From assembly GCF_031569985.1 (NCBI RefSeq), contig NZ_JAMQKA010000003.1, positions 1 to 64,000 of the forward strand: a stretch of 64,000 nucleotides of DNA, written 5' to 3'. A model generated the notes under the pieces. It ran no database searches. It was not told the DNA's origin and worked only from the letters and a program-made list of their open reading frames with translations. A program made the position numbers and the translations under genes. The stretch comes from JAMQKA01 sp031569985. GTDB lineage: Bacteria > Bacteroidota > Rhodothermia > Balneolales > Balneolaceae. Positions within the stretch are counted from its first letter, which is position 1, and each line of letters opens with the position of its first letter. Of this stretch, positions 17,025 through 25,492 are shown one piece after another.

Positions 17025-18362
17025 ATGGATGAAACAGGGAAAGGAAAAACAAGAAGAGATTTTATTAAGAAGTTAGCACTTGGCGGAGCGGGATTCTCCC
17101 TTGGCCTCAGCGCCAAAAGTTACGGCAATATCTTGGGATCCAATGAGCAGTTGAATGTTGCCGTTATGGGATTAAATGGCAGGGGCAAGGCCCATATGCG
17201 AGCAGTTCAAGATACGGAATACATGAATCTGTCCTACCTGTGTGATGTGGACAGCCGGGTGCTGCAAGAGGCTGCGGCTATTGCCAATGACGATTTTGGA
17301 GTACAACCGGAGACCGTTACGGATTTCCGCAAATTGCTGGAAAACGATGATGTTGATGCCATCACGATTGCCACACCGGATCATTGGCATGCCCCAATGA
17401 CCCTAATGGCGGTGGATGCCGGCAAACATGTGTATGTTGAAAAACCGTGCTCACATAATCCGCGAGAGGGCGAACTCTTGATTGAGGCTCAAGAAAAATA
17501 TGGCAAAGTGATTCAAATGGGAAATCAGCAGCGTTCGGGTCCCACATCTATCCAGGCTGTAAAAGATATTCGAGAAGGCATCATCGGTCGCGCCTATTTT
17601 GGAAAGGCTTGGTACAGCAATTCACGTGGACCTATTGGTGATGCGAAATCTGCACCCGTACCGAGTTATCTTGACTGGGAACTCTGGCAGGGACCTGCAC
17701 CTCACCAGGAGTACGAGGATATCTGGGTCCACTACAACTGGCACTGGCATTGGAACTGGGGAACCGGCGAAATCAACAACAACGGTACGCACGAAATTGA
17801 TATCTGTCGCTGGGCTTTGGGGGTTGATTATCCCACCAAGGTGACGTCTGCCGGAGGACGTTATCACTACGATGACGCCTGGCAGTTTTATGATACCCAG
17901 GATGCCAGTTTTGAGTTTGAAGGGGATAAGATGATCACTTGGGAAGGCAAAAGTTGTAACCCGTTTGAATACCATGACCGGGGTCGCGGAGCCACGATTC
18001 ACGGAACGGAAGGAACAGTTCTTATGGATCGCAACGGGTATATGGCGTGGGACCTGGATGGAAATATGATCAAAGAGATGAAAGAGGATGAAAAAAGTGC
18101 TACCACAGACACCGTAGGGGCTGGTAACCTGGATCTGTTGCATATGCAGAATTTTGTGGCAGCTATCCGAACCGGGGAAGAGCAACACTCCCCGATTGAT
18201 GAAGGGCACAAGAGCAACCTACTTTGCCATCTAGGGAATATAGCCCAGGAAAATGGAGGATCTCTGCAGGTCAATCCCAAAACCGGTAAAATCATTGATA
18301 ATCCCGAAGCCATGAAAATGTGGAGCCGGGAATACGAGTCGGGCTGGAAACCAACTGTATAA
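17025..18362 (+). CDS. Tat-exported Gfo/Idh/MocA family oxidoreductase (3)
   Basis: The N-terminus has a clear Tat motif (TRRDFIKKLA) and hydrophobic region. Next comes the Rossmann fold (VAVMGLNGRGKAHMRAV, ATPDHWHAPMTLMAVDAGKH with VYVEKPCSH) and a C-terminal substrate domain rich in His/Trp (VHYNWHWHWNWGTGEINNNG, THEIDICRWALGV). The 445-residue size is normal. It shares the DHWHAP/EKP signature with the Tat paralogue at 10981 but has a different active-site loop, so the two probably act on different sugars or different positions. It is the third envelope oxidoreductase of this cluster. A GH109-like NAD-dependent glycosidase role cannot be excluded. Confidence 0.9.
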   Translation: MDETGKGKTRRDFIKKLALGGAGFSLGLSAKSYGNILGSNEQLNVAVMGLNGRGKAHMRAVQDTEYMNLSYLCDVDSRVLQEAAAIANDDFGVQPETVTDFRKLLENDDVDAITIATPDHWHAPMTLMAVDAGKHVYVEKPCSHNPREGELLIEAQEKYGKVIQMGNQQRSGPTSIQAVKDIREGIIGRAYFGKAWYSNSRGPIGDAKSAPVPSYLDWELWQGPAPHQEYEDIWVHYNWHWHWNWGTGEINNNGTHEIDICRWALGVDYPTKVTSAGGRYHYDDAWQFYDTQDASFEFEGDKMITWEGKSCNPFEYHDRGRGATIHGTEGTVLMDRNGYMAWDLDGNMIKEMKEDEKSATTDTVGAGNLDLLHMQNFVAAIRTGEEQHSPIDEGHKSNLLCHLGNIAQENGGSLQVNPKTGKIIDNPEAMKMWSREYESGWKPTV

Positions 18363-18550
18363 CCCAACTCAAATCGGGGACATAACAACCTGTTAGGTCG
18401 AGAACAATACTAAGGGAGGGATTCCCTCAGAGTTTGATCGCCAACCGGATTGCTCGTTATGGAAGTAAAAAGCTAACATTTATATTCTGTTGTGCAAAGG
18501 TTTGTACAGGCTAATGATAGCTTCAAATCTAATTAAGTTGTAGCACGTGT

Positions 18551-21500
18551 ATGAAGCATTGGTTTCAGAAGAAAAATCCGGTTGTATCCGCTAGTGGGAT
18601 CTCCATTGTGGTGAAGACAGGTTTCATACTGTTGATTTGTTTATTCACAGCCTGCAACTTCTCTTCCAATTTAGAGTGGAAGCAGGAAAAGTATCACCGC
18701 TGGGCAGAAGTTGATCCCGGCTACTTCGGGGAAACCGGTTTTGAATCGCTTTCGCCTTCCGAAACTAATATCAATTTTGAAAATCAGATCACTGACCAAC
18801 AAATTGCTGAAAATCGCCACTATCTGAATGGTTCGGGCGTAGCAGCGGGTGACGTCGATGGTGATGGACTAACAGATCTCTATTTTACCGGGCTCAATAC
18901 GCCCAATAAGCTCTACAAAAACATGGGGGGGATGCAGTTTGAGGATATCACCGATAAGGCTGGGGTAGCACATAACGATTATTATTCCACGGGTGCAGTC
19001 TTTGCCGATATCGACGGGGATGAAGATCTCGATCTGCTGGTTTCGGCCATGCACAAGGAAAACGTACTCTACATAAACGACGGCTCTGGCAATTTTACCC
19101 ATAGAGAAGATAGTGGACTCGGGGCGGCCAAAGGGAGTATGACCATGGCGCTAGCTGACATTGATAGCGACGGTGATCTCGATCTTTACATCACCAATTA
19201 CAAGGAAAAATCGGTCAAGGACATCTATACCACCGAAGAGCTCGAATGGAATAACCTTTTGAAAGAGCCCTACAACGAGCAGAATCAAACCGGGCCTTTT
19301 ACACTTGTGCCACCGTTTGATCAGCATTATCAACTCTTTATGTCAAAGGACAACCGTCTTGTCGGGGCGGCAGAAACAGGGGAGGAGGATGAGCTCTATA
19401 TCAATGAAGGGGGCAGCTTTCAAAAGGTGCAAAATACGGAGGATGTTTTCCGGGATGCATCTGGAGATCCGATGGGGCTGCAACCGGACTGGGGGCTGAC
19501 GGCAAAATTCCAGGATCTGAATGATGATGGGCTGCCCGACCTCTATGTGTGCAACGATTTCTTTCCCAAAGACCGGATCTGGATCAACCAGGGAGACGGC
19601 ACGTTTCGTGAGATGGATTGGAGATCGATCCGGAACATGAGCTTTTCAGCGATGGCCGTAGATTTCTCAGACATCAACAGGGACGGGCAGCTCGATATGT
19701 TTGTTACCGAGATGCTTAGCCCGAAGCACGAACGACGCCTCCGCCAGATGGGCTCCGATGATCCCACCCCGAACCGAACGGACTCGATTCAATCCCAGCC
19801 ACAGTATAACCGCAACTCCATGTACTTGAAGCGGGAAGACGACACCTATGCAGAAATCTCCTACCTGAGCAATACTGAAGCTACAGAATGGTCGTGGGCC
19901 ACCCGCTTTATGGATATTGACCTGGATGGCTACGAAGACCTGATCGTGAATACCGGGTACACTTATGACATTCTGGATATCGACACGCAGGCGGGGATGA
20001 TCAAAGAGGGCCGGAATATGGATGAAAACTTTGATGTGCTGGTCGAACGTGCGCCCAAGCTCGACTTGGCGAACAAGTTCTTGCAAAATAACGGGGATCT
20101 GACATTCCAGGACAGGAGCACGGCTTGGGGTTTTGGGGAGACGGACGTATCGCACGGGCTTGCCACGGCCGACCTTGATAATGACGGGGATCTCGATTTT
20201 GCCAGCAACCGTCTGAATAATACTGCAGCTGTTTTTGAAAACCTGACGAATGCTGGTCGTATTGCAGTAAAATTGCGTGGTGATGCACCCAATTATCGCG
20301 GTATTGGGGCTAAAATCCGACTGGTGGGTGGCGATTTACCACAGGAAAAGCAGCTTTCGGCGGGCGGCGATTATCTTTCGGGATCAACGCCTACTGCTAT
20401 GTTTGCGGCCGATGAGGCTATCGATTATCGAATTGAAGTAACTTGGCCGGATGGCGCGGTAAGTACAATCGAGGATGTGCAGGCCAACCGGATCTATGAG
20501 ATCGATAATACAGGTGCTTCGGAGCCTGATAAAACACAGGCTGGTGCGATAGCTTCCAGTGAACCCATTTTTGAGGACATCTCTAATCAGTTGGGCCATC
20601 GTCATCATGAGGATCCATTTGATGAATCCAAGCTGCAACCGCTTTTGCCGGGAAAAATGAGTAAACTGGGTCCCGGTATAACCTGGCTGGATATTGACCG
20701 CGACGGTGACGATGATCTGTTGGTAGCCTCTGGGAAGGGCGGAACAATGGGTGCGTTTGAAAACCTGGGAGAGGGATCCTTTCATCCGATGAAGGGGACG
20801 CCATTTGATCAAACAGTGCCGGGTGATCAAACCACGTTACTCGGTTGGAAAACTGGAGAAAGTATAAATCTCGTAGCTGGAAGCGCCAATTATGAACAGG
20901 GTAGCCCACAAGTACCTTCAGCATTCCAGTACCGTTTTTCTGGTTCGGGAATTGAACAAGTTGGTACACTGTCGAACTATTCCACGACTGGAACGATGGC
21001 TGCCGCCGACTTTGATAATGATGGGGATATTGACCTGTTCCTGGCCGGACGCTTTGTCCCGGCTCACTATCCACGCAATGCCACCTCAAGATTATTTAAA
21101 AATGAAAACGGCTCTTTTGTAGTTGACCAGGTCAATTCACGCAAATTGGGTGAGATTGGCCTCGTAACGGGCGCGGTATTCAGTGATTACGACCGGGATG
21201 GCGACCAGGATCTGCTGATCAGCCGCGAGTGGGACTCCATTCTAATCATGGAAAATGATGGCGGCACCTTCAACAATGTTTCTGAGAAGGTGGGTCTGGC
21301 CCGGTACAACGGGTGGTGGAACGGCATCGCGACGGGAGATTTTAACAACGATGGTCGACCGGATATTGTGGCTGCCAATATAGGGTTAAACAGTACATAC
21401 CAGATGAAAAATGGCAAGCCGCTGCGAATGTACTACAGCGACTTCAATGGTGATCGCAGGGTAGATATCCTTGAAACACACGCCAACAGCGATGGCAATT

Positions 21501-22291
21501 ATGTGCCTCGAAAAAAGTTATTCCAATACAATTCACTGCCCATTATTTCCAACCAGTTCCAAAGCTATCGTGCATTTGGGCAGACGAATCTGCAGGAGAT
21601 CTTTGGAAATCGGTTATCACGTATGCCGTTTAAAGAGATAAATACCCTGCAACATATGCTATTTATAAATACAGGGGAAGGATTTGAAGCCAAGCCCCTC
21701 CCACCAAAGGCTCAGTTTTCTGCGGGATTTCACGTAGGTGTTGCGGATTACAACAACGATGGAAATGAAGACCTGTTTATGAGTCAGAATTATTTCGGCA
21801 TGCCCCGAGAGGTTCCGCGATTGGATGCGGGGCGAGGCCTTTGGCTTAAAGGGGATGGGCTGGGAAACCTGAGTCCGGTCCCGGGAAGTGAATCCGGGAT
21901 CAAAGTGTATGGCGAGCAGCGCGGGGCTGCATTCAGTGATTTTAACAGTGATGGAAAAGTAGACCTTGCGATTTCTCAAAACGATGCCGAAACCAAACTA
22001 TACCTTAACAGGGGGGACCGGAGAGGATATCGAATTTCCCTGCAAGGTCCTGCGCAAAACAGCGATGGAGTAGGATCAGCAGTCCGCTTGCTTTACAGTA
22101 ATGGAGAAAAAGGGCCACTGCGTGAAATTCAGGCTGGTTCGGGATACTGGTCGCAAAACAGCTTTTCACAGGTTTTGGGGGCAAAAACCAATGCTGAAGT
22201 TTCAGGTATCGAGGTTCACTGGTTTGATGGCCGCACGCAGACTGTTGATGTTACAGGGGGGCAAAAGGAATTTGTTATTACGTATCATTAG
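18551..22291 (+). CDS. Giant VCBS/FG-GAP repeat lipoprotein with two ASPIC/UnbV domains
   Basis: The 1246-residue surface lipoprotein (LFTAC, Cys35) contains about fourteen DxDxDGxxD-type calcium-binding FG-GAP/VCBS loops, for example DVDGDGLTDLYF, DLDNDGDLDFAS, DFDNDGDIDLFL and DFNSDGKVDLAI. These form two integrin-like propellers. Each is followed by an ASPIC/UnbV domain (about 575-660: YRGIGAKIRLVGG...VTWPDGAVSTIED; and about 1160-1245: VGSAVRLLYSNGE...VHWFDGRTQTVD). This double CRTAC1-like module is common near SusCD systems in Bacteroidota. Its role is not established, but glycan binding or cell-surface scaffolding is likely. The stop codon is the first part of repeat R2, so the C-terminus may have been set by that repeat. 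Confidence 0.9.
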   Translation: MKHWFQKKNPVVSASGISIVVKTGFILLICLFTACNFSSNLEWKQEKYHRWAEVDPGYFGETGFESLSPSETNINFENQITDQQIAENRHYLNGSGVAAGDVDGDGLTDLYFTGLNTPNKLYKNMGGMQFEDITDKAGVAHNDYYSTGAVFADIDGDEDLDLLVSAMHKENVLYINDGSGNFTHREDSGLGAAKGSMTMALADIDSDGDLDLYITNYKEKSVKDIYTTEELEWNNLLKEPYNEQNQTGPFTLVPPFDQHYQLFMSKDNRLVGAAETGEEDELYINEGGSFQKVQNTEDVFRDASGDPMGLQPDWGLTAKFQDLNDDGLPDLYVCNDFFPKDRIWINQGDGTFREMDWRSIRNMSFSAMAVDFSDINRDGQLDMFVTEMLSPKHERRLRQMGSDDPTPNRTDSIQSQPQYNRNSMYLKREDDTYAEISYLSNTEATEWSWATRFMDIDLDGYEDLIVNTGYTYDILDIDTQAGMIKEGRNMDENFDVLVERAPKLDLANKFLQNNGDLTFQDRSTAWGFGETDVSHGLATADLDNDGDLDFASNRLNNTAAVFENLTNAGRIAVKLRGDAPNYRGIGAKIRLVGGDLPQEKQLSAGGDYLSGSTPTAMFAADEAIDYRIEVTWPDGAVSTIEDVQANRIYEIDNTGASEPDKTQAGAIASSEPIFEDISNQLGHRHHEDPFDESKLQPLLPGKMSKLGPGITWLDIDRDGDDDLLVASGKGGTMGAFENLGEGSFHPMKGTPFDQTVPGDQTTLLGWKTGESINLVAGSANYEQGSPQVPSAFQYRFSGSGIEQVGTLSNYSTTGTMAAADFDNDGDIDLFLAGRFVPAHYPRNATSRLFKNENGSFVVDQVNSRKLGEIGLVTGAVFSDYDRDGDQDLLISREWDSILIMENDGGTFNNVSEKVGLARYNGWWNGIATGDFNNDGRPDIVAANIGLNSTYQMKNGKPLRMYYSDFNGDRRVDILETHANSDGNYVPRKKLFQYNSLPIISNQFQSYRAFGQTNLQEIFGNRLSRMPFKEINTLQHMLFINTGEGFEAKPLPPKAQFSAGFHVGVADYNNDGNEDLFMSQNYFGMPREVPRLDAGRGLWLKGDGLGNLSPVPGSESGIKVYGEQRGAAFSDFNSDGKVDLAISQNDAETKLYLNRGDRRGYRISLQGPAQNSDGVGSAVRLLYSNGEKGPLREIQAGSGYWSQNSFSQVLGAKTNAEVSGIEVHWFDGRTQTVDVTGGQKEFVITYH

Positions 22292-22620
22292 TGTCCAGTG
22301 AATTAAACTTACAGACAAAAAGCCGTTTAAGTTCACCACATTTTATTTTTGGAAAGGAATTCAAAATGAACCTCTTATAAACGGGCTTAAAACCATAACA
22401 CTAGCCTCTGCTCATCCGGCCTTGGTAAAGTTGACCGCCCGGAAGGGATTGGAGAGGAGCGTAAAGAAAAAATCTGTGATTTTTTTAGTGGAACGAGGAG
22501 CCCTTCAGGTCAAGTTTACCTTCGCCGGCGATTTTTTTCGTTCATTTTTTTATCGCTGAAAAAATGAACATCATGAATGAGAAACAAGACAACTTAAAAA
22601 GTTACCGGACAACAGTGATT
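22287..22620 (+). repeat. Interspersed repeat R2, copy 1
   Basis: The ~334-base copy begins ATTAGTGTCC and ends AACAGTGATT, the same boundaries as the copy at 48741-49099. Long shared blocks include GGTAAAGTTGACCGCCCGGA, the GATTTTTTTAG stretch and GCCGGCGATTTTTTTCG. GGTAAAGTTGACC and GGTCAAGTTTACC form an internal inverted repeat (12 of 13). There is no open reading frame. It starts within the last codons of the VCBS gene. Confidence 0.85.
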
Positions 22621-22751
22621 TCGTATCCCGAGTAGAACGAAATTGGGTAAGGATACCCCTCCCAATAAAACAGGGGTCCGGATAGGGGATTAAGCCGAAT
22701 GAATCATGGGAATGTCAATATCAATGGATGTAGATTAACAAATAACATAGG
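22292..22751. other. Intergenic region occupied mainly by repeat R2
   Basis: Of this 460-base gap about 330 bases are R2. The remaining ~130 bases hold ACCCCT...AGGGGT (a weak hairpin near 22650) and the aguA leader. No gene was seen. Confidence 0.6.
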
Positions 22752-24929
22752 ATGATTATGATACTTAAAATGAAAAGGCATCTGTTCTTATTAACAGTAT
22801 TTTTAATTGGCCTGGGTATCCAGCAGGCTTATGCCGATGATGGTTACCGTCTCTGGCTGCGATATGACCAGATCGCTGACAAAGCAGTTTTACAGCAGTA
22901 CCGGTCAGCAATTCAGAGGATTGTGCTAAATGATAATTCTGAAACCCTGTCAAAAGCGAAACAGGAGATTAGTAGAGGACTGAGCGGCCTCTTGGGGAAA
23001 GCGATCCCCATAACCACCAAGCTGGTTAACAGGTCATCGTTGATTATTGGTACCCCATCCAGTTCAGATGCGATTGCTTCGTTGAATTTGAGCAATAAAC
23101 TTAAATCAGTTGGGGATGAGGGATTTTTGATTGAACGACATCAAATTAACGGAAATAATCACCTTGTGATTGCTGCCAACACCGATGTTGGGGCGCTTTA
23201 TGGAAGTTTCCACTTCCTGCGACTGCTGAAGACACATACGGATTTACAAAAAATTTCAGTTGCCAGTGCTCCTAAAATTCAGCACCGGGTCCTGAATCAC
23301 TGGGATAACCTGGATCGCACAGTGGAACGCGGCTATGCAGGTATCTCACTATGGGAATGGAAAACGCTACCTGAATACGAAGATCCGCGTTACACCGATT
23401 ATGCTCGTGCGAATGCCTCTCTTGGCATCAATGGGACGGTGCTCAATAATGTGAATGCGGATCCGAGAATGCTGACCGAACAGTACATCAAAAAGGCCAC
23501 CAAGCTTGCGGATATATTCCGTCCGTACGGCATAAAGGTATATTTTTCGGCAAATTTCTTTGCCCCGGAGCGAGTTGGCGGGCTTGAGACCTCGGATCCT
23601 CTGGATCCCGAAGTACAGCAGTGGTGGAAAGACAAGGCAGATCAAATTTATAAGCATATTCCTGATTTCGGGGGATTCCTTGTGAAAGCAAACTCCGAAG
23701 GTCAACCGGGCCCACAGAATTATGGGCGCACCCATGCTGAAGGTGCAAATATATTGGCTGAGGCAGTAGCTCCCCACGGAGGGATCGTGATGTGGCGCGC
23801 ATTTGTATACAGTCCAGAGCAGGAGGACCGCTTCCGCGAAGGATATGACGAGTTTGTTCCACTGGATGGGAAGTTCCATGATAATGTAATTCTGCAGGTC
23901 AAAAACGGGCCGATTGATTTCCAGCCTCGTGAGCCGTTCCATCCTCTTTTTGGGGCACTTCCCGAAACAAACACCATGCTGGAACTGCAGGTCACACAGG
24001 AATATTTTGGGTTCAGCACTCACCTGGCGTATATGGGACCACTTTACAAGGAAGCTCTGGAAGCTGATACCTATGCCAAAGGGGAGGGCTCAACGGTGGC
24101 AAAAGTGATTGACGGAAGCTTGTTTGAATATGAACACACCGGAATCGCGGGAGTTGCCAACACCGGTCGCGACCGTAACTGGACGGGCCACCCGTTCGGT
24201 CAGTCGAACTGGTACCTGTTTGGCCGACTGGCGTGGGATCATACGCTTACAGCCGAAGGGGTTGCTGATGAATGGATTCGGATGACGTTCAATCACAACC
24301 CGGATTTTGTAGAACCGGCCAAGGAGATCATGATGATGTCTCGCGAGGCGGGCGTCCGGTATCGAAACCCACTGGGACTCACCCACCTGTATGCGCAGGG
24401 GCATCACTACGGTCCGGCACCATGGACCTCTGACCTGCCGCGACCCGACTGGACGGCAGTATATTACCACAAGGCAGACTCCGAGGGTATCGGGTTTGAT
24501 CGAACGGAAACAGGCTCTAATGCGATTGAGCAGTATCAGCCTGAGGTCAGGGAGCGATTTGACGAAATGGAAGATACGCCCGAAGAGTACCTGCTCTGGT
24601 TCCATCACGTGCCGTGGGACTTCGAAATGAACAGCGGCCGAACGCTGTGGGAAGAGCTTGTTCACCGTTATTACCAAGGTGTAGAAGATGTCCGCGTGAT
24701 GCAGAAAAAGTGGGCTTCTGTTGAAGGGCTTATCGACGAGGAACGATATAATCACGTGGAAGCACTGCTTGAGATACAGGAAGAAGACGCTATCTGGTGG
24801 CGAAATGCATGCGTGCTGTACTTTCAGACGTTTTCGAATCAACCGATTCCCAATGGGTATGAAAAGCCCGAGCATTCACTCGAATATTACAAGGAACTGG
24901 AAAAAACGCATCATATAGCCAGGTTTTAG
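22752..24929 (+). CDS. aguA: Alpha-glucuronidase, glycoside hydrolase family 67
   Basis: GH67 enzymes remove (4-O-methyl)-D-glucuronic acid from the non-reducing end of xylo-oligosaccharides by inversion. The family signature is clear: FGGFLVKANSEGQPGPQNYG (general-acid Glu), VMWRAFVYSP, and DNVILQVKNGPIDFQPREPF with the catalytic Asp and Glu, followed by the C-terminal FHHVPWDFEMNSGRTLWEEL region. The 725-residue length is typical. A signal peptide (FLLTVFLIGLGIQQAYA) places it in the periplasm. ATG codons at 22752, 22758 and 22770 are all possible, and AGGA at 22749 is best spaced for 22758. Its product, glucuronate, is the substrate of the UxaC encoded in the divergent arm. Confidence 0.97.
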   Translation: MIMILKMKRHLFLLTVFLIGLGIQQAYADDGYRLWLRYDQIADKAVLQQYRSAIQRIVLNDNSETLSKAKQEISRGLSGLLGKAIPITTKLVNRSSLIIGTPSSSDAIASLNLSNKLKSVGDEGFLIERHQINGNNHLVIAANTDVGALYGSFHFLRLLKTHTDLQKISVASAPKIQHRVLNHWDNLDRTVERGYAGISLWEWKTLPEYEDPRYTDYARANASLGINGTVLNNVNADPRMLTEQYIKKATKLADIFRPYGIKVYFSANFFAPERVGGLETSDPLDPEVQQWWKDKADQIYKHIPDFGGFLVKANSEGQPGPQNYGRTHAEGANILAEAVAPHGGIVMWRAFVYSPEQEDRFREGYDEFVPLDGKFHDNVILQVKNGPIDFQPREPFHPLFGALPETNTMLELQVTQEYFGFSTHLAYMGPLYKEALEADTYAKGEGSTVAKVIDGSLFEYEHTGIAGVANTGRDRNWTGHPFGQSNWYLFGRLAWDHTLTAEGVADEWIRMTFNHNPDFVEPAKEIMMMSREAGVRYRNPLGLTHLYAQGHHYGPAPWTSDLPRPDWTAVYYHKADSEGIGFDRTETGSNAIEQYQPEVRERFDEMEDTPEEYLLWFHHVPWDFEMNSGRTLWEELVHRYYQGVEDVRVMQKKWASVEGLIDEERYNHVEALLEIQEEDAIWWRNACVLYFQTFSNQPIPNGYEKPEHSLEYYKELEKTHHIARF

Positions 24930-24951
24930 GAATAAGGCCTCGTAAGAATTC

Positions 24952-24986
24952 AAAGGGATACCACTAAGCAGGCGGTATCCCTTTTT
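24952..24986 (+). terminator. Terminator after aguA (usable from both sides)
   Basis: An 11-bp stem, AAAGGGATACC (24952-24962) with GGTATCCCTTT (24974-24984), followed by TT. It lies between convergent aguA and the secreted protein gene at 24989. Confidence 0.8.
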
Positions 24987-24988
24987 AA

Positions 24989-25435
24989 TTATCTACTAAT
25001 AATCAATCTTGGTGGCGAATTACCCACCACAAAAGTATCCGCTTCGACAACATATACTTCATAGATAAGCGTGTCCATTGGGGCGGTATCCTTAATGGAA
25101 ACTCTCAATCTTTTATTGGCGTCTACAAGCTGGGTTTTACCATCTGTAAATAGCCCATCTGCAAAATTCAGATAGTTGCTTACGTCCTTGTTAAACCTGA
25201 ATTCCATAGCAGATTTCATAGCCAGCCAATTAATACGATCTGCTCGCTTTGCTTTAAATGTACCTTTGCCTTTACCTTCGTTATCCTGTACCCTCCAGAT
25301 GTTATTATTATCCGTGGTAATCCTGAGATTTATAGTTTGTAAAGAACTGGAAGTCTCTGATGGCAGCAGTGAGACACCGGCAGAAGCTGCAAAAAAAACA
25401 GTAAGCAGCAGAGCAATTAATGTTTTATGTATCAT
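24989..25435 (-). CDS. Secreted hypothetical protein
   Basis: A 148-residue protein with a signal peptide (ALLLTVFFAASAGVS). The mature region is beta-rich and polar (LRITTDNNNIWRVQDNEGKG, LIYEVYVVEADTFVVG). I do not recognise the family. It is 57 bases downstream of the kinase gene and in the same orientation, so it may be co-transcribed and could be an extracytoplasmic partner of that receptor kinase; this is only positional. Confidence 0.7.
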   Translation of the reverse strand: MIHKTLIALLLTVFFAASAGVSLLPSETSSSLQTINLRITTDNNNIWRVQDNEGKGKGTFKAKRADRINWLAMKSAMEFRFNKDVSNYLNFADGLFTDGKTQLVDANKRLRVSIKDTAPMDTLIYEVYVVEADTFVVGNSPPRLIISR

Positions 25436-25492
25436 CGTTTCTCCTAGATAGATTTCAGTGTTTGTTGCCCCTTTTTGTTAGCCGGGATCAAC

